From: Entophlyctis helioformis
Taxonomy: Eukaryota; Chytridiomycota; Chytridiomycetes; Chytridiales; Chytriomycetaceae
Assembly: GCA_025526915.1 (NCBI GenBank)
Contig: JAHLKH010000026.1
Span: 1-64,000, forward strand
DNA: 64,000 nucleotides
Reading direction: 5' to 3'
Every line of letters begins with the position of its first letter. Position 1 is the first letter of the stretch. A program made the position numbers and the translations under genes. Of this stretch, positions 46,247-57,184 are shown piece after piece. The notes below the pieces were generated by a model. That model was not told the origin of the DNA. It ran no database searches and saw only the letters and a list, made by a program, of their open reading frames with translations.

Positions 46247-47020
46247 CGATGATGACTGAGAGTGAGAGACTCCTTCGTTCGAATCTCGGGCCAAGTCGGG
46301 GCCAACCGCGTGACCAACATCGTGTTCGAACACGCGGCAACGCAATCTACCCAATTATGGAAAATGAAACACGTGTGGTGGAGTTGGTGATGGGCTCAGG
46401 CGGATGGGATATAATGTCTTTACGATCGTCGAGATTGTGGCTGCAGATGAGGTCGTTGACAGTCGCGGTGCAACTCCGCATGAGAGTCGGTCTACGACTT
46501 TGTGCGTGTGCACTGTGACGGCCACAGATGTAGCCGCAGATGAGTGGCATCCGCCGTCGCAATGCTGCTGGCTCTGACGCTGCCACGATGGCCGGACTGC
46601 ATCGTCGAGGAAGCAGCAGCAGCAGCAGCAGCAGCCGTCGGTGCCATGAGATCGCTTTGACTGCTGTCGCTGATTGTGACTCAACAGTCGCACTGTGAGC
46701 ATCGGCCTCCAGCCCCTGGCTTTCAGCTCTGCTGTTCTCCCAGTCTCTCACTTTGGACCTTCATATCACATCGTGACCCGAGAGTTGGCAGCCAGCATGG
46801 AAAACGGACATCTGCGAGCATGCCATCCCACCAACCTTGTTTGCTTGGTTGGGACACATCTGGCATTGTGCAGCTGGACCATCGGCGAGTGTCGGCGGTG
46901 GCAACATGCTCTTCTTGCTGCAAGGGATGCCCGCCAATCGTAAGCAGTCGGCAGCACACTGGGCCAACGCCAAGGTTTGTCCGAATTCTTCGTTGTTTCC
47001 TCAACGGCCAACAAAAAACA

Positions 47021-49334
47021 ATGGCGCCGAGGTTTTGTCCACACTGCGGCCCCGGCTATGTCGAGGTCGAGACAGACGACAAGCTCGGCCATGTCGTCTG
47101 CAGAAACTGCGGTAGTGTGAGTGGGCTGGCTGGCTGGCTGGCTGGCTGGCTCTCTGTCTGCGTGCCCGCTCTGCACAGGCGCCTGTCCATCCATGCATGC
47201 ATCCGTCGGTCCGTCCACAGTCGCTGACTGTGCTGCTGCAACAGGTCATGGAGGAAAACACCATCGTCTCCGAGGTCACCTTCTCAGAGTCGTCCAAGGG
47301 TGCCGCCATTGCCGACGGCTTCCAGCTGGACACTGGCCAAGGTGCGCATACTGCTGTCCTGGCGCTGCTGGCGGCTGCTGCTTCGCTGCTGTCGATTCCC
47401 ACCCTGGCCACTGACCGTCCAGCATTGCTCTCACTCGCATTGCGCACACCGACGCACTTGCAGCCAGAGCAAAGACCCGAGGCACGTTTGGTCTCATCCG
47501 CACAGGCAGCCAAGAGTCCCGCGAGCAGACAATCCAGAACGGTATGCTGTCGGCTGAGTTGACGGGCCTCTGCCTCTGCCTCTCTCGCATTGCCAGCACT
47601 CATCTTCGCACACCAGGCCATCGCCGCATCCAAGAAATCGCCAACCAGCCTCAGATCCGCATGAACGAGCGTCTGGTGCAAGTGGCCCAGCGCTTCTTCA
47701 ACCTGGCCGTCTCGCAAAACTTCACAAAGGGCAGAAAGGCCGGAAATGTGGTGGCTGCTTGCCTCTACATTGTCTGCCGCCTTGAAAAAACAGCGCACAT
47801 GCTCATCGACTTTGCGGATGCTCTTTCGGTGCGTGCACATCTACCCTCCTTGTGCGCATCGAGGATTGGTCGACTCACACACTCTGAATGTCACCCGGTC
47901 ACTCTGCACCACACAGACAAACGTATACCAGGTCGGCGCCACGTTCCTCGCCCTTTGCAAAATCGTCAGCGTCCCGAATCTCCCTCTCGTCGATCCGTCC
48001 CTATACATCTCCCGCTTTGCGACCAAACTGGACTTTGGCGACCAAACCCAGCTTATCATCAAGGACTCGAACCGCCTCGTCCAACGAATGAACCGCGACT
48101 GGATCCAGACCGGCAGACGGCCATCTGGTATTTGTGCAGCAAGTACGTCGCCTGCCTGCTCATCCGCGTAGCCATCGTCTTACACATCATGCCGTGTTGT
48201 CATTCCGTCCAGGTCTATTTATCGCATCCCGCATGCATGGCTTTGACCGCACGATTCGCGAGATTGTCATGGTTGTCAAGATCTGCGAGGGAACTCTGCG
48301 CAAGAGGTTTGTGCGGCTGAATCGTCAGCGTTGGCAAGGTGACATGCTCACGCGTTGCAAACGCACAGACTGAAGGAGTTCCAAGAGACGCCGTCCAGCA
48401 ATCTGACCGTCACAGATTTCCAGACCATTTGGCTGGAGGAGGCAAAGGATCCGCCTTCCTTTGCTCCGCCAAAGAGCCGTCTCAAGACGGAGATTCTTCC
48501 AGATGGATCCAGCGGCCGCCGGGGAAGCAAAGCCGCCATTTCGGCAACTACCGCGACACCCACCGCGACACCCACTGCGACAGCCACTGCGACTGCATCC
48601 CAGGCCACGCTGACGGAAGACGACGCAGCCGCTGCTGATGCCGATGTCGATGGCCTGCTGGACGAGACTGCAGGTATTTTGGGCTCAGACGACACACGGC
48701 GCGCTGCTGCATCATTGCAGTCTGGCGAGAGCTCTACCGCACGGAGTCGGTCAAGGGACTCTGAAAGCGGCGGTGGCAGCGGCGGCGAAGGAGTGGCGGA
48801 TGACGGCCGTCTTTCTGAGCTGGACAGCGACGAAGACATCCAGGCCATGATCGACGTCACCGAAGACGAAATTCAGTTCAAGACGGCCATTTGGACAGAG
48901 GAGAACAAGGACTGGATCTTGCGTCAGGAAGCCAAGCTCGCCCAGGAAGCAGATAGCAGTGTCGAGAAGCGCAAGCCTCGCAAGGTATGCATGCGTGGAC
49001 ATAAAGCGGATGGTTTGCATTTTTATGCACTTGTTCACCACTTGCCATGCCAACCTATGCTTGCTGCACGGTGCACAAAACGCAGCGTCAAAAAACCCAC
49101 AAGAAATTCGAGGCACCGACGGCTGCAGAGGCCGCCAAGAACCTGATCATGTCCAAGCCAGCGCTGTCCAAGAAGATCAACTATGGTGTTTTGGAGACTC
49201 TGGTAAAGCCCGGTTCGCAACCGCGCTGCCATATGGCAAGGCCCGACTAACACAGATCGCCGTGCGTTCGACAGTTTCAAAAGACAGAGACCGATCCTGT
49301 CACCAAGCCGGACGCGGATGCAGATGCCGCGTGA
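47021..49334 (+). CDS. BRF1: TFIIIB subunit BRF1 (TFIIB-related factor)
   Basis: BRF1 bridges TFIIIC and TBP to recruit RNA polymerase III to tRNA and 5S genes. From ATG 47021 the zinc ribbon reads FCPHCGPGYVEVETDDKLGH VVCRNCGS, with both CxxC pairs. Exon 2 (47246-47340) encodes VMEENTIVSEVTFSESSKGA. Cyclin fold 1 includes RRIQEIANQPQIRMNERLVQ, NVVAACLYIVCRLEKTAHML and TNVYQVGATFLALCKI. Fold 2 includes SLFIASRMHGFDRTIREIVM and VVKICEGTLRKR. The C-terminal Brf1 block shows WTEENKDWILRQEAKLAQE, the TBP/Bdp1 contact region, and ends TETDPVTKPDADADAA. Nine exons, GT-AG. The protein is about 535 residues. A TGGC tetranucleotide run (47124-47150) lies in intron 1. A tRNA-Gly target gene occurs in the same window. 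46247-47020 holds no other gene I can support. Confidence 0.93.
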
Positions 49335-49441
49335 AGCCATGGCCGGGTCTGGACCGCCACCGTGCTCGTCTTCAATACACACGGTTCATTTTCAGCCAAT
49401 CTGTCGATTGTGTTTCCCAACTTGCACCCAGTCCCCTCCTG

Positions 49442-50143
49442 CTACAGGCCAAGCCATTGGCGTCCTTCGCCATTCTCGTTGGCCTCGTCCAGCTCCTCGC
49501 ATGTCTGTCCACCGGCATGCACGCCTTGTCAGTGGCTGTGTGGCAAGCGATCGTGCGCACGGCTGGACAGCGCGGCTTCGTCCATGGGCAGCAGCTCAGC
49601 GGCAGCTCACCCCTTTGTACTCGCCGTCCACAAAGATCTGCGGTATGACGGCCTTGCCAGACTTGGCCTGCATGTATGCCTTTGCGTCTCTGGGTCATTG
49701 GTGTTGTGAGTGGCAACGGTCTGGCGAGTCCTCAACTGCGTGCATTGCCTGGCACGGCCGCCAAACGCAAGTGCAAGCACAGAGAGCGCCGAGCACTTGG
49801 GCACATTCTGCACTCACTCGTCTGCGGCAATGTCGATCAGCTCGTACGGCAGCTTGAAGGCGGCCAGGAGGTCCTCGATCCTGGTCTGTGCCTTCTTGAT
49901 CTGTTGGCCGTTGCAGGGTCAGTCGTGGTGCGGAGCCGGCGGCTGGGCAGCCTCACTTGCTGCGACACACCGCAGAGCCACCAAGCGGGCAGAGTGCGGC
50001 GGCTGCTCAAGCGTGGCCCCGCTCGCCTCATGTCGTCGCTCCTGCAGCCCACACCCGCACACCCGCACACCCGAACGCACACACGCACACACCTTGGTCA
50101 TGCCAGACACGCTGGAGTAGTAAATCTGCACCCGCGCCGACAT
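49442..50143 (-). CDS. SH3BGRL-type thioredoxin-fold protein
   Basis: Small glutaredoxin-like proteins lacking the redox cysteines. Exons 50143-50093, 49900-49818, 49689-49611 and 49504-49442 sum to 276 nt (91 residues), with all phases agreeing. The fold motifs are VQIYYSSVSGMTK, then IKKAQTRIEDLLAAFKLPYE LIDIA, then YMQAKSGKAVIPQIFVDGEY KG and the end TCEELDEANENGEGRQWLGL. The family's PPQIF-like cis-Pro motif appears as IPQIF, and the final LGL matches SH3BGRL proteins. The CxxC position holds SVSG, so no thiol chemistry is expected. The family acts as small adaptors, with exact roles unclear. The start is 39 bp from the divergent PH-domain gene. Confidence 0.9.
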
Positions 50144-50182
50144 GTCACTCGCCAGTAAGATCAAGGTTTCCCAAAACAAACG

Positions 50183-53100
50183 ATGCCACGATTCCATGTG
50201 CTCACGGCCGGCTTCAAGCTGCCCGTCACGTCGCTGTTTGGCGTGGGAAAGCAGCCCGACCAGCCAGGCGGTGGAAGCGGATCAGGCACGCTCACGCCGC
50301 CTCTCAGAGACTCGCAGTCGTCAGTCGCCGCCGTTGCTGGGTCTGCATCGGCTCTTGGCAGTGCATCGTCGTCGTCCGTGTTGCTTCAGGGTGGAAATGG
50401 CGCGTCGGCATTGTTGGCCGGCAATGACAATGACCCGGCGGAGAGCAGAGATCCACACATCCCACGCACTGCCCATGCGGCCGTCAGCTTCGAGCCTCTG
50501 AACGACGGGCCGCACCAGCTGGGATCATCCCTGTCCAGCACAGCGTCGCGAGCCGACAAGCGCAAGTCACGGCTGGGGACAACGCTGCATCTCTCCAAAC
50601 GCGTGTCCATCAGCACAGACGAGCGCGACACCGTGCTCAAGTCTGGCATCCTTGGCTGGTGCTGTCCAGCCACAAAGGTCGTTGTCGCCATGCTCGTCGC
50701 GCTGTTTTCCTGTTTGGTCCTGACCCACACGAGACTTGCCACCGGCCATGTGCACAGAAACCAGCCGCGCCGTGGTTCTTTGCCATCAGCGACGGTATGC
50801 TGCATCGCTTCCAGTCCCAAGAAAAGGTGACTCGATCTTGATGGCATGGCTTTCCAGCAGTGCTTGCGTCATGTTCCGCATATACCAACGCCAGCAGCAC
50901 CTAACACAGCCACTCTTGTATGGTCGCATCTACCTGAGCAGCACGAGAATGGCGAACGGCCCTTGGCCTCCCTGGACATTGCCAACGCTCGCACAATGAT
51001 ACCGCCTGCAGCAGGCAAGCAACTGCGTCTTACGTTGATCGAAGACGGAGAGGTCCATGTCTTTGACAGCGTCACAGAGTCGGATATTCTCGAATGGTAC
51101 GCACACCAGAGATTGCTTGTGGCATGGCTACGATGGGCAAGCAGCACAAATAACAGAATCTGACAGGAAAGGGACCATCGACATGGTTGCGCGCAAATGG
51201 GGAGCCGTCCAGAAAGTCAAGCTGGAGCACGAGGTTGCGTATCTGCGCAAGCAGCTGGGCATGCTGTGGGAGATGTGTGAAAACGGACAAGTGCCTCCCA
51301 AAGTACAAAAGGTAGGATGCCCTGACAGTCAAGGTTTGCAAGATGATTGCAGACAGGGATGCTGCGTGCTGACTGTAACCGCCCACCATTGCTGTCGTGC
51401 ATGGCGTGCAACAGCGTATGGCAGACATCACCATTGACATGCAAGTCAAGGACGATCTCCTCGCAGACGTGATTGCTGTTCAAGGTGCGCGTGGAGCATG
51501 CCTCATCATTAATGCTTTCGCGGCTGTTGGGCATTGCTGACACAAATGGGACGCCACCATTGGACAGAGATCCTATCACTTGAGAATGCACGTGCAAATC
51601 AGCATTCCGGGCGTGGTCCAGTCGATCTCTTCCCATCCGAGCCCGATCAAGAACCTGGCGCCGATGATGCTGACAGAGACGAAGAGCCAGATCAGGACCA
51701 GCAGGGCGGGGATGACTACGAGGAAGACGATGAGGAAGCTGGTGCAGATGTGGATATCGCGGATCCAGATCGTATAGCAAGTCGAGAGTACGAATCAGTC
51801 ACCAGCAGAGATTCAACCAAGGAAAGCGGCAGGCGTGATGCCAGGAATGGTGAGGATGACGGACCAGACGATGAGGCAAGCGAGGAGGGCGGAATCGAAG
51901 CACAGCAACCAGAAGGCGACTCTGCTCTGTCAAGCGCTGATACAACGGGCGAATATACAGCCAAGCCTGCCGATGAGGAATCCCTTTCAATAACGGCAGG
52001 CAGCCACCATGACAGCTCAACGGATCTGCAGCAGCAGCCAGCAGTTAGACCCGATCACCTTGGACTCTTCAAGCAATGCTCAGCAGACAGTCGACACATA
52101 TCGCGGCAACAGCATCAGCAGCACAAGCAGTGACCATGGAGAATCGCAGCAAGATCCAGCACAGTCCGAGTTTCAGAGTGACCAGGAGCCGGTTATAGAT
52201 CCGGCATCTACGGTTACCACGTACATCCGGCCGCCAAGTGCAGTGCCGGAAACCATCGACAGCATCATCGCAAGCCTGGTCGAGATGGTTGGCGACCAAA
52301 AGCCGACTGACCTTGAGCTCACCGATACGGCAAACGCTTTGGAAAGCAGCCCCGCGCATGACGAGGATCTGAGCTTGTCTCCAGCAGATGATGGCCAGAA
52401 GAGCAGCCTTGCTGACACTCGAGTCGAGTCATCCACTGAAGCTGGGCCGGAGATCCTTGATCAAGAAGAGGTTGTGCCGTCAAGTGTCGCTGTGGATCCA
52501 AGTGTCGAGCGCGATTTGAGCCAGACCGACGTGCTGATCCCGTCGAGCCAGCCAAGTGTCGCAGCAGCAAGCGCGTCTGTGGAAACAACAGAGATCCAGC
52601 AACTTGACAAGGCTCATCCGAGTTTGGGATTGGACGCCGATGCATCCGAGCCTGAATCCGTTTCAAGGCGTCCGAGCAGCAACACTCAGCCCAACCTCAA
52701 GCCAGAGCAGGCTGGCCAGACAGCAAGCGTCAACATTGACCATCTCAGCCGCAGTCTCAGCCAGAGTCTCGACCAGAGCCGCACTCGGAGTCGCAGCCGC
52801 AGTCTAAGCCGCAGCCGCGAAGCATCTTTGACACAGCTGGCTGCGTCGCAAACCACTGGGCCGCTCTCCCGCAAGCCATCGTCTGTCAGGCTGACTGCGT
52901 CGACATCCGTTGCACCGACGGCTGCCGAAGCGAACAGAAACGGATCAGATGCAGCGGAGGAGCAGCCTGCGATCCGGCCACAGGTATCAGAGGATCCCGG
53001 ACTGGGCTCTCGTGATGCGGATGCTCCTCAAACGCACTCGGGCAACATCAGCCTCTTTCAGGTTGTGGTCGAGGTGCCGACTCCGTTGGATGTTGCCCCG

Positions 53101-54690
53101 CAGCTGGACGATGGACGCAATGGACAGGATGCCCTTGTCGAGCGCACGTCGACAAGGAGTCGCAAGAGCCAAGCGGCACCAGGCACGCAGTCCTCAATGG
53201 GATCCATCAGTGGCTTGGCGGACCATGCATCCGTAGACATGCCTGCCAATGGCGCACGACGGTCCAGAGAGCCAAGCGCTCGCGAATTGCTCAACACCAT
53301 CGACGACGCCATTGCAGACATGTTTACTGCACTTCAAGGCGGCACTGCAGACGCAACAATCCCAGCTGATCATGATCCATCAAGTTTGCTGGCGCAGAGT
53401 CAGCAGCAGAAGGAGCAGCAGCAGAAGGAGCAGCAATCAAAGGATGGTCTTGGTCTTCCTGAGCTTCCAGCCAAAGCGGCACTTCCAGGTGGCCAAGCCA
53501 TTCAAGGCACCGAGAAGGCAGTCGAATCTCAAGAGGAAGCCGGACTAGTCCCTGTTGCTCCAGGAGCCAGGCCCTCTGCGGTATCTCGGAGTCTGAGCAA
53601 CGAAGATCTCGCCAACAGACGACGCGGCATGATACTAGGCACTTCTGTGCACGGCGACCTGTGTAAGGCCGGAACGCCAGACGCAAGCGAGAAGGCCGAC
53701 GACGATCGTCAGCCACAAGCGCAGCAGCAAGAGCCCTCGCTGGATTCAGCAACGCCACAACCTCCTGTACACCACACGCAGCCAGCAGAGGTTCAAGGCA
53801 GCAGCCAGCTTGGTTCCGCTCGAGACCTGGTGCCGACAGAAGCAGTGGGATCGCAGGCGGCAGAGGCGCAGGCACAAACCAGAGACGCGGAAGCGCCATC
53901 GGCATCACAGCCACAGCAGCAGCAGCAGCAGCAGCAGCCAGCACCACTCCTCCACAAGGGATCGTCGAGTGGCTCGCGGACCATGATGGTTCCAGCACCC
54001 ATACTGCGACCACAGTCTTCGCAGGCTCTGCAGAGCCCTGTACCTGTTTTGCCGTCAGCTGCAGCGCCTAGTGGCGGCCCACCCAAAGTGATTGCCATAC
54101 CAGGCAGTATCGCAGTGCAGATGGCTGCTCCCAAGAAGATTGCTGTGCCACCTGCCTTGCCCAACGCGCCTGTTCTTCCCACAGGAAGCAGCAGCTCAGC
54201 CGCCCCTCAGCTGCCGGCAAGCCAGCAACAGCCCACAGCGCCAGCGAACACCAGTCGCGTCAGCATGAATGGCACCATATCCATTGGCGCTGGTATTCTG
54301 GCAGGTGCACCCAAGGGATCGCAGGCGCCACCGACACCCGCGCCTGTCTTCAAGAAGATCAGCATGGCCGGCATGCCACCGCCGCCCCTGTCCGGCTCTG
54401 CATCTGGAATGGCACCAGCATTACCAGCCGCACCAACATTGCCCGCGCCAACAGCCGGCGCGACAACCGTCCCGCCAGCGCCAGTGCTGAAAACGGTCAG
54501 CATGGCCGCCATGGGACTGCCTCCGCCGTCGTCTGGCTCCGCAGCAGCCGCAGCGCCCGTGCGGCCAGCGTCAAGCATCGGTGGCGTGGGCAGCACGATC
54601 GCCATTCCCGCTGCGGGCCTGCCGCTGCCCAGCCGGCCGCCCGGCAAGGCGCCGTCCATCGCGGCGATCCGTTTGCCACCGCCTGAATGA
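50183..54690 (+). CDS. PH-domain protein with long disordered Ser/Gln/Pro-rich tail
   Basis: ATG 50183. After a Ser/Gly-rich N-terminus, a pleckstrin-homology domain is spliced together. The segments are LKSGILGWCCPATK, KPAAPWFFAISDGMLHRFQS QEK, RPLASLDIANARTMIPPAAG, LTLIEDGEVHVFDSVTESDI LEWY and MVARKWGAVQKVK. Such domains bind phosphoinositides or proteins at membranes. A coiled-coil helix follows (LEHEVAYLRKQLGMLWEMCE). About 1,000 residues of acidic (51640-51780), Ser-Arg (SRTRSRSRSLSRSR, 52780-52830), Gln- and Pro-rich sequence come next. Near the end are three repeats like KKISMAGMPPPPLSGSASGM and LKTVSMAAMGLPPPSSGSAA, formin-like or WH2/profilin-like poly-Pro motifs. The frame changes once near 52030-52060 in a CAG run. 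The protein may link membranes to actin regulators, but this is inference. The stop is 43 bp from the GCDH start. Confidence 0.7.
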
Positions 54691-54733
54691 ACACGCTGTT
54701 CTTGCCCACCAACCTCTATTGTCGCTTACAGCC

Positions 54734-56499
54734 ATGTTTGCACAACCGATTGTCCGTGCGGCGTCTGCCGCCGTCGCCGCCTCGAGTACGTTGCTGCCGA
54801 TGCCTGCTGTCCAGTTGCGCAGCCAGCCGGCCCGCAGCAGGCCGCGCAGCCAGCCAGCGTCGCCGCCGCCGTGTGGTTGAAATGCCTGCCGTGGCCGGCG
54901 TGCGGGGCCACCAGCCTCCATGGCGGCCTGCTGCCCACGCTCCTGTCTGCATGCACTGACAACCACTCACACAACCACTCGCACTCGCACAACCACCCGC
55001 CCGCTCGTCCAGGCGTCCGCTCGTTCTCGACCAGCGCCGTGCGTCTTGCGGGCGGTGCCGGTGCCGGCGCAGCCAAGTTCGCCAAGTTCGACTACAAGGA
55101 TCCCTTCAACCTCGAGTCGCTGCTGACTGAGGAGGAGCGCCTTGTGCGTGACACGGCCCGCAATTACTGCCAGTCCAAGCTGTTCCCCCGTGTGCTCGAT
55201 GCCAACCGCAACGAGAGTGAGTGCCTGCTCGTCTGCCTGCTCGTCCGTCTGCTCGTCTGCCTGCCGGTCTGCCAGCCAGCCAGCCGTGCATCCCTTCCCT
55301 TGGACGGCACTTGCATCGCTCGCCGCTTCCACAACGCGTCGTGTGATCAACGTCTTGTGTCCACGCTGCGCATCATCTGACTCGCCGTGCCTTGGTGTGT
55401 CTTGGGATGCACCAGAGTTTGACAGGGAGATCATGTCCGAGATGGGCGAGCTCGGCCTCCTTGGCGCCACCATCGAGGGCTACGACTGCCCAGGCGTCTC
55501 GTCGGTCGCCTACGGCCTCATTGCCCGCGAGGTTGAGCGGTGAGTCCGAGGCATCCGAGAGCACGCGTTTTCTGGGTCCGAGTGGCCCGCTGTGGTATGT
55601 TGTGCTGTCCGGCTGACATGGCATACACACACAAACACACACGTCATTGTCGCCATGCTCCAGTGTCGACAGTGGATACCGCAGTGCCATGAGTGTCCAG
55701 TCGTCGCTGGTCATGTACCCCATCTACGCGTACGGCACCGAGGCTCAGCGCCTCAAGTACCTGCCGGACCTCGCCAAGGGCAACAAGGTTGGCGCCTTTG
55801 GCCTGACCGAGCCCAACCACGGCTCGGACCCGGGCGGCATGGAGACCAAGGCCGTCAAGCACGGCGACACGTACGTCCTCAACGGCTCCAAGACCTGGAT
55901 CTCCAACTCGCCCATTGCCGACGTGTTTGTCGTGTGGGCCAAGACCGAGGATGGCGAGATTCGCGGCTTTGTGCTCGAGCGCGGCATGAAGGGTCTGACC
56001 ACGCCCACGATCCACGGCAAGTTCTCGCTGCGTGCCTCGTGCACCGGCATGATCATGATGGAGGATGTCGAGGTTCCCGCCGAGAACCTGCTGCCCAACG
56101 TCAAGGGCCTCAAGGTAAGCGCATCGTGTTTGTTGCTACACCTTTAGACTTGGCGTGGCTGGCCGGCATGAGACTGACGCGTTTGTCGCGCATGTGTTGG
56201 GCTGGTGGGTAGGGTCCCTTTGGCTGTCTCAACAACGCTCGTTACGGCATCTCCTGGGGTGCTCTTGGCGCTGCCGAGTTCTGTGTTGAGCAGGCACGCG
56301 AGTACACCCTCAACCGCAAGCAGTTTGGCGTGCCTCTGGCGCGCTTCCAGCTCATCCAGAAGAAGCTGGCCGATGCCGTTTCCGAGGTTTGTTTGAACGC
56401 GCCGCGTGTCCATCTGGCATGGACCTGTCTGTCTGTTTGGGGATGCCTGGTCTCTCACACACCCTCTTTCCTGCCACTGCGGCTGCGTCTTGCGTCCCC

Positions 56500-56551
<52 letters not shown>

Positions 56552-56970
56552 CAGATCGGTCTTGCCACAATGGCTGCCTACCAGGTCGGCCGTCTCAAGG
56601 ACGAGGGCAAGGTGGCCCCCGAGATGATCTCGATTGTCAAGCGCAACAGCTGTGGCAAGTCGCTGGCCATTGCCCGCGAGTGCCGCGACATGCTCGGCGG
56701 CAACGGCATCTCGGACGAGTACCACATTATCCGCCACAGCATGAACCTTGAGGCTGTGAGTCCCAGTGTCATGGAGTGCACTCACACACACATACGTGTT
56801 TGTTGGCTTGGCTGGGTTCCTTTCGTGTGCTGACACTCGGTGTGCCCTGACGCCTGAACGTGCATCTCCACCACTCGCAGGTCAACACGTACGAAGGCAC
56901 GCACGATGTGCACGCCCTCATCATCGGCCGTGCCATCACGGGCATCCCCTCGTTTGGTGTCGACGCGTAA
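54734..56970 (+). CDS. GCDH: Glutaryl-CoA dehydrogenase, mitochondrial
   Basis: A FAD acyl-CoA dehydrogenase that converts glutaryl-CoA to crotonyl-CoA in lysine and tryptophan breakdown. Exons: 54734-54785, 55013-55215, 55416-55539, 55664-56114, 56213-56386, 56555-56755 and 56881-56970, all GT-AG and in phase. The presequence [29 protein letters not shown] suits mitochondrial import. Signature blocks: [120 protein letters not shown] and [22 protein letters not shown]. The catalytic base is the Glu of NTYEGTHD. An (AC)n run lies in intron 5. Length is about 431 residues, normal. Identity is firm because the [20 protein letters not shown] end is specific to GCDH. Confidence 0.97.
56500..56548. 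repeat. (AC)n microsatellite in GCDH intron
   Basis: About 24 AC units between the polypyrimidine region and the GCTCAG acceptor at 56554. Confidence 0.95.
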
Positions 56971-57184
56971 ACGCGTCTGCCTCCCCATTCCGCGGCCCTC
57001 TTGAACCTCTTTTTTCCCAGAACGCACTCTCCGATACTCTCCCCGCAACCAATTAACATATGTGTGCCTCGTATTTGATTCGTGGGATGCAACAGAAACC
57101 CCAGCGGCACACAACAGAAAGGAAGAGTTGGCAGGTGCAAGGCCGGTGGTGGCTAGGGGAAGCAAGTGTGCATTCGCGGCAGGG

